Positions 52,992-60,700 of a DNA stretch of 64,000 nucleotides are shown piece by piece. Below the pieces are notes generated by a model. The model was not told the DNA's origin, ran no database searches, and was given only the letters and a program-made list of their open reading frames with translations. The stretch is taken from positions 39,252 to 103,251 of the forward strand of contig NZ_NMVQ01000009.1 of assembly GCF_002250625.1 (NCBI RefSeq), read 5' to 3'. This DNA comes from Enemella dayhoffiae. GTDB taxonomy: Bacteria; Actinomycetota; Actinomycetes; Propionibacteriales; Propionibacteriaceae. A program made the translations under genes and the position numbers. Position 1 is the stretch's first letter. Every line of letters starts with the position of its first letter.

Positions 52992-53410
52992 GCTGTCTTC
53001 TCCTTACGTTGTGAGGATCGTGGGGTCTGGGTGGGCAGGGTCGAGGCGGTGTGCTGGTGCACGAAGGCCGCATACACCTCCAGCAGCGCCTGCTTCTGAC
53101 GCTCGCTGATGGCCGTGTCGGAGAGCACCGCTCGCGTCACGTCGGTGGTGCCGTCGTCGTCGGGGCTGAGGATCCCGGCGCGGACATAGAGCGACTCGGC
53201 GGACACCCGCAGCGCCTTCGCGAGCTGCTGCAGCACCTCTGCCGACGGCCGCCGCAGGCCACGCTCGATCTGACTCAGATAGGGGTTGGACACCCCGGCC
53301 AGCTCGGCGAGCTGACGCATCGACAGCGACGCGTTGCGCCGCTGCTCCGCGATGAACTCGCCGAGGGATTCCCCCCAGCTGTTCGTCACGGTCGATGACT
53401 TCCGGGCCAT
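52988..53410 (-). CDS. XRE-family transcriptional regulator
   Basis: The 140-residue protein has a helix-turn-helix (SMRQLAELAGVSNPYLSQIERGLRRPS) near residues 30-56 and a C-terminal helical segment. It matches the position of Rv0474, a regulator beside hbhA. The operator-like palindromes between its -35 and -10 boxes suggest it represses itself and the HbhA-like gene. CACAAT six bases before ATG 53410 suggests little or no leader. Confidence 0.88.
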   Translation of the reverse strand: MARKSSTVTNSWGESLGEFIAEQRRNASLSMRQLAELAGVSNPYLSQIERGLRRPSAEVLQQLAKALRVSAESLYVRAGILSPDDDGTTDVTRAVLSDTAISERQKQALLEVYAAFVHQHTASTLPTQTPRSSQRKEKTA

Positions 53411-53416
53411 ACTCCC

Positions 53417-53456
53417 ATTGTGCTAGCTGCGGCTAGCGTTTTGCAAACTCTTGCAA
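53417..53456 (-). promoter_or_regulatory. XRE operon promoter with two palindrome pairs
   Basis: On the minus strand TTGCAA (53446-53441) and CACAAT (53422-53417) are spaced 18 bases. The spacer holds GCTAGC-N4-GCTAGC (53422-53437), and TTGCAA itself is doubled as TTGCAA-N4-TTGCAA (53441-53456). Both pairs repeat at 10 bases, one DNA turn, as expected for a dimeric HTH protein bound on one face. Autoregulation is inferred. Confidence 0.6.
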
Positions 53457-53497
53457 GCGAACCTCCGCGTTCCCTGAGGGAGTCGCCCGTGAGCGGC

Positions 53498-53584
53498 CCG
53501 CACAACTCCGGTCGCATGGATTGAGGCCGACGGCAGGACGCGGGTCTGCGCGGCACCGCCCATCAAGACACCGGAGTTGTGCGG
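53498..53584. repeat. Inverted repeat of 15 perfect bases
   Basis: CCGCACAACTCCGGT at 53498-53512 is exactly inverted at 53570-53584 around a 57-base GC-rich interior. It lies just after the S4-domain gene (minus strand), so it may end that transcript, or it may be a miniature repeat element. No T-run is present. Confidence 0.5.
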
Positions 53585-53590
53585 TGCGGG

Positions 53591-53962
53591 TCAGTGGGAC
53601 CGGCGTCCGCGCAGCTCATCGAGCTGCCGACGCTCGCGCTTGGTGGGCCGGCCCGCCCCGGGGTCGCGGATGATCGGCGCCGGAGCGAGCTCACGCGGCA
53701 ACCGTGGGGGTGACTGGTCGGCGTACGCCTCGACCGCGAGCGGGGCGCCCACGCGGGTGGACAGCAGTTTGCGCACCTCGAGGATCCGGTCGAATCCCTG
53801 CACCCGCAGGCGTACCTCGTCTCCCACCCGCACTGGGGTGGACGCCTTGGCAGGACGCCCGTTGACCCGCACGTGACCGGCGCGAGCGGCCGCAGTGGCC
53901 AAGGAGCGGCTGCGCAGCTGGCGTACCGTCCACAGCCAGGTGTCCACGCGCACGCTCTCCAT
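53591..53962 (-). CDS. S4-domain RNA-binding protein (Hsp15-like)
   Basis: The 123-residue protein is an S4 domain (RVDTWLWTVRQLRSRSLATAA, GHVRVNGRPAKAS, VRVGDEVRL) with a basic C-terminal tail, like Hsp15, which rescues stalled 50S-peptidyl-tRNA complexes. ATG 53962 is six bases after TACGCT (leaderless). Confidence 0.85.
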   Translation of the reverse strand: MESVRVDTWLWTVRQLRSRSLATAAARAGHVRVNGRPAKASTPVRVGDEVRLRVQGFDRILEVRKLLSTRVGAPLAVEAYADQSPPRLPRELAPAPIIRDPGAGRPTKRERRQLDELRGRRSH

Positions 53963-54041
53963 CCGGCAAGCGTAGCCTTCGGCATCCCAGACGTGGCGTT
54001 CCCCTTCGACTCCTCGTTCCTCGCTCGCGCAGGGAACGTGA

Positions 54042-54071
54042 ACGGGCCCCCGACCGAGGTCGAGGGCCCGT
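54042..54071 (-). terminator. Terminator hairpin after L,D-transpeptidase gene
   Basis: ACGGGCCC at 54042-54049 pairs with GGGCCCGT at 54064-54071, and CGACC/GTCG extend the stem inward to a three-base GAG loop. It begins 19 bases beyond the transpeptidase stop on the minus strand. Confidence 0.7.
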
Positions 54072-54089
54072 CCGAGGATCAGCGTCGGC

Positions 54090-56294
54090 TCACCAATAGA
54101 CGACGACCTTGTCACCGCGTCGGACCTGGGTGTCGAACAGCCACTGGATCCCGTTCCAGTCGCGGATGTTCACACACCCGTGCGAGGCGCCGGCATAGCC
54201 ACGAGCCGCGAAGTCATAGGAGTAGTGCACCGCCTGCCCGCCGGAGAAGTACATCGCGAACGGCATCGGGGTGTTCCCGTAGAGATAGCTGATCTCGTCG
54301 CGCACCATCGAGAACACCGAGAACTCGCCCTCGCGGGTCGGGGTGGCCGCGGCGCCGAAGCGGGCGTCCATCTCACGAACGACCTGGCCGTTGATCATCC
54401 AGCGCAGCTTGCGATCGGCCTTCGAGATGCACATCACCCGTCCGGTCATGCACCGGGCGTCGACCTTGGGGCCGGGCCAGACGATGCGGAACGTGTTGTT
54501 CACGAACTCGATCCGGGCGAATTCGAAGTCCTGCGACCAGCCACCGGGGATCGGCAGCTCGTCACCGATCGGGGCGCCCATCCGGCCACCCTCATAGCCC
54601 TGCCGGCCATATTCCTGCAGGATCGCGCCGCGGACGGCGTACGCCCCGGTGCGCGGGGTGTAGACGACGAGGCCGTTGCGGAAGTTCTGCACCCGTGCCT
54701 GGCGGGCGCCGGCGTACTCACCGCTCACCGGTGCGCCCAGCGGACCGCCCTCATAACCCATGTCGGCGAACGTCATCCAGATGGCGCCGTAGACGCCGCG
54801 GGCGCCGCCGCCGGGGGTGAACACGATCTGGCCGCGCTGGAAGTTCTGCACCCGAGCACCGCCCGCGCCGTTGTATTCCGGGCTGATCGGAAGACCCAGC
54901 GGGCCACCCTCGAACCGCAGCGCGCCGTATTCGCCGCGGATCGCGCCATAGACCGCGTGCGCGCCGGTGCCGGGGGACCAGAAGATCATGCCGTGCTGGA
55001 AATTCTGGATCCGGGTCCCGGGCACACCGGGATATTCGGGGCCGACCGGGGCGCCCAGCGGGCCACCCTCGAAGCCCATCGCGGCGTAGGTGTTCATGAT
55101 CGCCCCGAACACGGCGTGGGCGCCGGTGCCGGGGGTGAACACGATCTGGCCGTGCTGGAAGTTCTGCACGCGGGCTCCGTTGGCGCCGGCATATTCGGCG
55201 CTGGTCGGTACGCCGATCGGACCGGTCTCGAACCCGTTGGCGGCGAACGCGCCCAGGATCGCGCCATAGACCGGCTGCGCGCCGGACTCGGGGGTGAACA
55301 CGACGATGCCGTGCTGGTAGTTCTGCACCTTGGCGCCGCCGGCGCCAACGTATTCACCGCTGGTCGGGGCGCCGAGCGCGCCGCCCTCATAACCGGTGGC
55401 GGCGAACGCGCCGATGATCGCGCCATAGACGGCGTGGGCGCCGGTCTCCGGTTTCCAGACGATCAGGCCGCCCTCGAAATTCTGAACCTGGGCACCGGAT
55501 GCGCCGGGATACTCGTCGCTGACCGGGCGGCCGAGGATGCCGCCCTCCCAGGCGTGCACGCCGTATTCGTCGAGGATGCGCCCGCGCACGGCCTGCACCC
55601 GGCCGGTGTCCTTGGCGTACACGATGACACCGTTGGTGAACCGGCCGATGATGGTGTTGTTCTGGCCGTTGAACTCATCACCCAGCGGCAGGCCCATCAC
55701 CGACTCATAACCGAGCTGGGCGAACTTCTGATAGATCGCGCCCTTCACCGCCGCGGCACCGGTGCCGGGGCTCCAGAGGATGGTGCCGCCGGCGAACCCG
55801 TTCACCTTGGCGTCGGCGACCGCGCCCGAGTTCATCTCGTTGGTGGTCGGCAGGCCGAGGGCCGAGCCGGCGCCGCCGAGCTCGTCGTACTTCTTCTTGA
55901 TCATCCCGCGCACGTAGTGGGCGCCGGTCGCCGAGGAGTAGTAGATGTCGCCGCTGGCGTACGCCTGCTTGACGCCGCCGGGGACGGCGGTCTCGGCGCC
56001 GACGGGTGCGCCGAGCCAGCCCGCGGCGCCGCCCTGGGCGGTCCACAGGGCCACGATCTGCGGGGTCACGGTGACCGGACTGGCGGTCGCGGTCGGACTC
56101 GGCGCCCCGGTCGGGGACGCCGGGCTGGCCGTCGCCCGCGGGGTCGGGGCGGCGGTCGGCCGGGCCGACGGGGACGCGCTGGCGCTGGCGGAGGGGGTTG
56201 TGCCGGGGGTGGGTGCTGCCACGGCGAGGTTGGGCAGGGTCAGCGCGAACGCTGCGACTGCCACCCCCACCGCGGTCGAAACGACTGGCTTCAT
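54090..56294 (-). CDS. Secreted L,D-transpeptidase with ten LGFP-type repeats
   Basis: The 734-residue protein has a signal peptide, a Ser/Pro/Thr-rich linker (about residues 28-75), ten repeats of about 53 residues in LGFP style (GYEGGPLGAPVSGEY...VQNFxxGxIVFTPGTGAHAVYGAI) and a C-terminal YkuD domain with catalytic Cys707 in SHGCVNIR. LGFP repeats are thought to tie proteins to the mycolate or arabinogalactan-rich wall; the YkuD domain makes 3-3 crosslinks or attaches proteins to peptidoglycan. Repeats 4 to 9 are the most alike, suggesting recent duplication. Confidence 0.92.
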   Translation of the reverse strand: MKPVVSTAVGVAVAAFALTLPNLAVAAPTPGTTPSASASASPSARPTAAPTPRATASPASPTGAPSPTATASPVTVTPQIVALWTAQGGAAGWLGAPVGAETAVPGGVKQAYASGDIYYSSATGAHYVRGMIKKKYDELGGAGSALGLPTTNEMNSGAVADAKVNGFAGGTILWSPGTGAAAVKGAIYQKFAQLGYESVMGLPLGDEFNGQNNTIIGRFTNGVIVYAKDTGRVQAVRGRILDEYGVHAWEGGILGRPVSDEYPGASGAQVQNFEGGLIVWKPETGAHAVYGAIIGAFAATGYEGGALGAPTSGEYVGAGGAKVQNYQHGIVVFTPESGAQPVYGAILGAFAANGFETGPIGVPTSAEYAGANGARVQNFQHGQIVFTPGTGAHAVFGAIMNTYAAMGFEGGPLGAPVGPEYPGVPGTRIQNFQHGMIFWSPGTGAHAVYGAIRGEYGALRFEGGPLGLPISPEYNGAGGARVQNFQRGQIVFTPGGGARGVYGAIWMTFADMGYEGGPLGAPVSGEYAGARQARVQNFRNGLVVYTPRTGAYAVRGAILQEYGRQGYEGGRMGAPIGDELPIPGGWSQDFEFARIEFVNNTFRIVWPGPKVDARCMTGRVMCISKADRKLRWMINGQVVREMDARFGAAATPTREGEFSVFSMVRDEISYLYGNTPMPFAMYFSGGQAVHYSYDFAARGYAGASHGCVNIRDWNGIQWLFDTQVRRGDKVVVYW

Positions 56295-56547
56295 CTGTCG
56301 TCCTCGTCATCGATCCGTCGTGGTGTCCCGGGTGGGGAAGGGAGACCCGGCGCGCCATGAACCGCCGACGAATCAGACCCCGACGCCCATGAACACGCTT
56401 AACGTACGTCCCGGCGGCGCCATCGCCTAATCCCTGTCCATTCTTGGTACGCCACATCTCCCCTTGTCAGGGGGCATTTCAGCACACCCGGACAGGCAGG
56501 TCACGGAAAAGTAACAGTTGTCGACACGGCCCTGCCGGGCGTACGCC
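56295..56547. other. Intergenic region upstream of the transpeptidase gene
   Basis: This 253-base stretch carries the transpeptidase promoter region and the typA 3' flank. A GAACC/CTTGTC-type short inverted segment (CCCCTTGTCAGGGGGC at about 56460-56475) may be a typA terminator. No gene is visible. Confidence 0.35.
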
Positions 56548-58410
56548 TCAGCCGTTCTTGGCGCGGTTGCGCGACTTGGCCCGCTCGTTGGCGGTGAGCT
56601 GCACCTTGCGGATCCGCACCGCGTTCGGGGTGACCTCCAGGCACTCGTCCTCGCGGCAGAACTCCAACGCCTGCTCCATGTTCAGCAGCTTGGGCGGGAT
56701 CAGCCGCTCCAGTTCGTCGCCGGTGGAGGAGCGCACGTTGGTCAGCTTCTTCTCCTTGGTTGGGTTGACGTCCATGTCGTCGGGGCGGGAGTTCTCGCCG
56801 ACGATCATCCCCTCATAGACGTCGGTGCCCGGCCCGCAGAACATGGTGCCGCGCTCCTGCAGGTTGAACAGCGCATAGCTGGTCACCACACCCCGCCGGT
56901 CGGCGACCAACGACCCGGTCGGCCTGGTGCGCAGCTCGCCGGCCCACGGCTCATAGGACTCGAACACGTGGTGCATCAGCCCGGTGCCGCGGGTCTCGGT
57001 GAGGAACTCGGTGCGGAACCCGATCAGCCCGCGCGCCGGCACGATGTATTCCATCCGCACCCAGCCGGTGCCGTGGTTCACCATCTGTTCCAGCCGAGAC
57101 TTGCGGGTGCCGAGCAGCTGGGTGACGGTGCCGACGAAGTCCTCCGGCACGTCGATGGTCAGCCGCTCCACCGGCTCGTGCAGCTTGCCGTCGATGGTGC
57201 GGGTGACCACCTGCGGCTTGCCGACGGTCAGCTCATAGGACTCCCGGCGCATCATCTCCACCAGGATCGCCAGCTGCAGCTCGCCGCGGCCCTGCACCTC
57301 CCACGTGTCGGGGCGCTCGGTGTTGTTCACCCGGATCGACACGTTGCCGATCAGCTCGGTGTCCAGGCGCGCCTTGACCAGGCGGGCGGTCAGGTTCTTG
57401 CCCGCCTTGCCGGCGAGCGGGGAGGTGTTGATGCCGATCGTCATCGAGATCGACGGTTCGTCGACGGTGATCAGCGGCAGCGGCTTGGGGTCCTCGGGGT
57501 CGGACAGCGTCTCGCCGATGGTGATCTCGGGGATGCCGGCGATCGCCACGATGTCGCCCGGTCCGGCCGAGTCGGCGGGCTTGCGCTCCAGCGCCTCGGT
57601 CATCAGCAGCTCGGACAGCTTGACGGTCTGCACGGTGCCGTCCTGCTTGCACCACGCCACCGCCTGCCCGCGCTTCAACTCGCCGGCGATGATCCGGCAT
57701 AGCGCGAGCCGGCCCAGGTAGGGGGAGGCGTCCAGGTTGGTGACGTGCGCCTGCAGGGTGGCCCCCTCGGTGTAGGTCGGGGCGGGCACGTGCTTCATGA
57801 TCGTCTCGAAAAGCGGCTCGAGGTCCTCGGAGTCGGGCATCCCACCGTCGGCGGGGCGTTCCAGCGAGGCCCGCCCGGCCTTCGCGGAGGCGTACACCAC
57901 CGGGAAGTCGAGCACGTCGGCGTCGGCCGCGTCGTCGGCGAGGTCCATGAACAGATCCTCGGTCTCGGAGACGACCTCGGCGATCCGGGCGTCGGAGCGG
58001 TCCACCTTGTTGACCACCACGATGATCGGCAGCCGCTTCTGCAGCGCCTTGCGCAGCACGAACCGGGTCTGCGGCAGCGGCCCCTCGGAGGCGTCCACCA
58101 GCAGCACCACGCCGTCGACCATCTCGAGCCCGCGCTCCACCTCGCCGCCGAAGTCGGCGTGGCCGGGGGTGTCGATGATGTTGATGGTCACCTCGGTGCC
58201 GTCGATGACGTGCTTCACCGCGGTGTTCTTGGCGAGGATGGTGATCCCCTTCTCCCGCTCCAGGTCCATCGAGTCCATCACCCGGTTGTCGACGTCGGAG
58301 CCCTCCCGGAACGCCCCGGACTGCCACAGCATGGCGTCCACGAGGGTGGTCTTGCCGTGATCGACGTGGGCCACGATGGCGACATTGCGCAGGTCGGCGC
58401 GAGTGGGCAT
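56548..58410 (-). CDS. typA: Ribosome-associated GTPase TypA/BipA
   Basis: The 620-residue GTPase has G1 AHVDHGKTTL, G2 with KGITI, G3 DTPGH and G4 NKVD, then EF-G-like domains and the TypA-specific C terminus. It binds the ribosome and helps assembly and stress adaptation. ATG 58410 has GAAAGAG upstream. The 5' flank begins the accessory island. Confidence 0.96.
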   Translation of the reverse strand: MPTRADLRNVAIVAHVDHGKTTLVDAMLWQSGAFREGSDVDNRVMDSMDLEREKGITILAKNTAVKHVIDGTEVTINIIDTPGHADFGGEVERGLEMVDGVVLLVDASEGPLPQTRFVLRKALQKRLPIIVVVNKVDRSDARIAEVVSETEDLFMDLADDAADADVLDFPVVYASAKAGRASLERPADGGMPDSEDLEPLFETIMKHVPAPTYTEGATLQAHVTNLDASPYLGRLALCRIIAGELKRGQAVAWCKQDGTVQTVKLSELLMTEALERKPADSAGPGDIVAIAGIPEITIGETLSDPEDPKPLPLITVDEPSISMTIGINTSPLAGKAGKNLTARLVKARLDTELIGNVSIRVNNTERPDTWEVQGRGELQLAILVEMMRRESYELTVGKPQVVTRTIDGKLHEPVERLTIDVPEDFVGTVTQLLGTRKSRLEQMVNHGTGWVRMEYIVPARGLIGFRTEFLTETRGTGLMHHVFESYEPWAGELRTRPTGSLVADRRGVVTSYALFNLQERGTMFCGPGTDVYEGMIVGENSRPDDMDVNPTKEKKLTNVRSSTGDELERLIPPKLLNMEQALEFCREDECLEVTPNAVRIRKVQLTANERAKSRNRAKNG

Positions 58411-58447
58411 GTTGCTCTTTCCGTTTGGTGCGGGTGACTCAGGGAGT

Positions 58448-58730
58448 CTAGGGGACACCTCCCACGTTCCCCGAGTAACGGAACCGGGCGGAGGCCGGTG
58501 CAGTGTGTCGAGGGATCACCTTCCCCGGCAGCGCGCGCAGATTGCCCGCGCTCACCTTGGCCAGTCCGACACCGGAGGCGAGCACGTACGCCGCATCGGT
58601 CTGCCGCGGCGGATCCACGGTCGGGAACCCCAACCAATAGAGACACCCGCCGAACCACACCAAAGCTCAGCACGCCCCCGGCGACGAGCACGCGACGCAC
58701 GGTCCGGGGCCGGGGCAGGGCAAGACGCAC
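58448..58730 (-). pseudogene. Truncated, frameshifted YdcF/SanA-like membrane protein remnant
   Basis: From GTG 58730 one frame reads RLALPRPRTVRRVLVAGGVL, a basic start and helix. Near 58660 it must shift to another frame that reads WFGGCLYWLGFPTVDPPRQT and continues DAAYVLASG to a stop at 58448. The order helix, FPTVDPP, aDAxxVLxxG resembles the N terminus of the DUF218 (YdcF/ElyC/SanA) family, whose remaining 100 or so residues are missing. Family assignment is tentative. Confidence 0.45.
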
Positions 58731-58798
58731 GATTTCGTCGATACCCGGACGCCCGACCGGAACCACTCATCAGCGGGGCGAGCGACCCGCCCGATCCC

Positions 58799-58813
58799 TA
58801 CCCTGAACGCGTG
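58799..58813 (+). promoter_or_regulatory. Leaderless promoter of the SMI1/KNR4 gene
   Basis: TACCCT at 58799-58804 is followed by six bases and GTG at 58811. The GTG frame does not match the protein below; removing one C in the CACCC run at 58816-58820 would join them. Confidence 0.4.
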
Positions 58814-58886
58814 GGACACCCTCTGGTGCGGCGACGTCCCCTCCACCGCCGCCGAGCTGAGAACCCCGCGTACACACGGTTTCGCG

Positions 58887-59273
58887 TTGGTCGCCGACCG
58901 TGTCGTGCACCGCGCCCAGCCGCCCATCACGGCCGCCGACCTGGCCCGCGTCGAGGAGCTGATCGGCGCCCCGGTGCCCGACCAGCTCGCCGAGTTGTGG
59001 CGGTTCACTGCGGGCGGTGAGCTCGACCATGAGCTTTGGGTCCCGCGCGACGGCAACGTGGAATGCGTCTCCTGGACCGGCCTGTTCTACGTCGGCGCCG
59101 AGGGCTACTACGACCTGATCGACTGGCTCGACGACCAGCGCGAGCTCACCACCGAGGAGGTCGCCGAGCTCGGCATCGACTGGGACGGTGCGATGCCCGC
59201 GGTCCCGTTCGGCGGGTTCGAATATCCCGACCGGTTGTTCGTCGACCGCGGCAGCGGCGAGGAGATCGTGTGA
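58887..59273 (+). CDS. SMI1/KNR4 (SUKH) family immunity-type protein, 5' end uncertain
   Basis: The 128 residues from TTG 58887 match the SMI1/KNR4 fold: ITAADLARVEELIGAPVPDQLAELWRF, then GLFYVGAEG and YDLIDWLDD. SUKH proteins are common immunity proteins for nuclease toxins. In-frame sequence continues upstream with a plausible N terminus (WDTLWCGDVPSTAAELRTP) but has no start codon; a leaderless GTG at 58811 would connect if one C were removed. So the gene may be frameshifted at its start. It overlaps the next, broken gene by 4 bases. Confidence 0.72.
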   Translation: MVADRVVHRAQPPITAADLARVEELIGAPVPDQLAELWRFTAGGELDHELWVPRDGNVECVSWTGLFYVGAEGYYDLIDWLDDQRELTTEEVAELGIDWDGAMPAVPFGGFEYPDRLFVDRGSGEEIV

Positions 59274-59867
59274 CGGGAGGCCACCCCGGGCTGGACCAGC
59301 GGACCGCACGAGCGTACCCAGCGGGTGCTCGCCCCACACCTCCCGGCGGCGTTCCGGATGCTCTGCTGGATCGACGCCCCCGCAATCCGGTGCAGCAGTA
59401 CGCCTCCGGCGGCGACCTGGTGCGCGAGATCACCGACGCCGCCCTGCCCGGCGACCTCGCGCAGCGGTTGATCGACTTTGCCTGCCGCGCGCTGATCGAC
59501 TGGCGCAGCCAGCTCGGCCTCCCGGTGCTCGACCCGATCAGCTGGCACGCCGCGACCAACCACGCCCGCGCCACCGATGAGGTGGTGCGCACCCTGATCG
59601 CCCACGGCGCCCGCGTCGACCGGCAGAGCCTGGCGCACCTGGCGAGCAACAACGGCAACGAGCTGGCCGATCTGGCGCAGCGCCTCGACGGCACGATCGA
59701 CAACCGGGGTGCGCTGGGCGGCGGCGCTGGTGCTGCTCGACGTACTGGAGGAGGCGCTCGGCTCGGCCCGACGCAACAACCCCGGCGGCGACCACGCACT
59801 GTTGCGGGGCCGGATCGCGCGCACCCGGGCGTACGCAAAGCAAAAGGGCGGCCTGTGGCGCTGGTGA
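59270..59867 (+). pseudogene. Helical protein gene with several frameshifts
   Basis: Three frames must be joined to give a continuous protein. After GTG 59270, natural-looking sequence moves to the frame of HERTQRVLAPHLPAAFRML, then after a C-run at about 59370 to PVQQYASGGDLVREITDAAL and onward through LAHLASNNGNELADLAQRL, then after GGGG at 59706-59709 to RWAAALVLLDVLEEAL, ending RAYAKQKGGLWRW at 59867. The pieces are helical; no family is recognised. Its place between an immunity gene and a toxin suggests a second immunity or toxin-associated gene. Confidence 0.6.
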
Positions 59868-59968
59868 CCAGCGGTTGGTCCGCCTGAGCGGAACTTCCCG
59901 CCCGATCCGACCACCAGCGTGAACCCCGGACCGACAGACTTGGGACCGCGCGATCAGAAGGGTGGCCG

Positions 59969-60700
59969 ATGGGCAAGGGCAAGGCGCTGAAGGGGTTCGT
60001 GAAACCCCTGGTCGACGACCTGTTGCGGACCCCGGCACGGGCCGGCGGGCGGACCGGACGCGAGGTGCTCGACGGCACGCTGGCCAGCCAGCGTGCGGCC
60101 CGGCGCCGGCTGGAACGGGTGCACAACGCCAACCGGCTCGACGACTTGGCGCGCCGACGCGGGCTGAACAATCGGCACGACCTGCCGCGCGCCCCCGAGC
60201 GGCACACGATCGACGGCCGCAGCTCGATCGACCGGGCCCGCCGCAACGGCGCCCCCGAGAGCGAGGTGCGGCTGCAGCGCGACGCCTATCAGGAGGGGAT
60301 GAACGCCCAGACGGTCAACGAAACCCTGCACCGGTTGAACAACAAGCCGTCGCGACCCAGCAGCAGGCAGATCCGCAACGACGCCCGCGACCGTCTCGCC
60401 CGGCGCGGTGAGCGGGACCTGATCCGGGAGGGCTATTCACCGGCCGAGGCCCGGGAGATGGCCCGGCACTACGCCGACGAGACGTTCCCGACCGGCGGCA
60501 AGAACCCCGAGCAGGTCACCCACAACCCGGACATGCACCTGGGCGGCAACCCGCACGCGACCACCACCGGTGACGGCCGGGTGAACAACGCGTTCGGCGA
60601 GATGGGTCCGCGGGTGCGGCCGGATTATGAGCAGTACCTTAGGCGCCAGCAGGCGGCCGGCCACGGCGACAGCCTGGTCAACGTGGAGGTGATCGTCTGA
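59969..60700 (+). CDS. Ntox15/Tde1-like polymorphic DNase toxin
   Basis: The 243-residue protein ends in a domain with HNPD (H185-D188), then LGGNP and RVNNAFGEMGP, the HxxD, GG and (V)N(S)xxG pattern of Ntox15 toxins such as the Agrobacterium type VI DNase effector Tde1. The first 170 residues are very basic and helical; no signal peptide, WXG100 helix pair or RHS region is seen, so the delivery route is unknown. AGAAGGGTGG precedes the ATG. It overlaps the next gene by one base (TGATG), as expected for a toxin with its immunity gene. Confidence 0.72.
   Translation: MGKGKALKGFVKPLVDDLLRTPARAGGRTGREVLDGTLASQRAARRRLERVHNANRLDDLARRRGLNNRHDLPRAPERHTIDGRSSIDRARRNGAPESEVRLQRDAYQEGMNAQTVNETLHRLNNKPSRPSSRQIRNDARDRLARRGERDLIREGYSPAEAREMARHYADETFPTGGKNPEQVTHNPDMHLGGNPHATTTGDGRVNNAFGEMGPRVRPDYEQYLRRQQAAGHGDSLVNVEVIV

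Noticed and set aside
58811..59020. Gene from GTG 58811 in its own frame
   Set aside because: The product is Arg/Pro-rich shadow sequence; only the other frame resembles SMI1/KNR4.
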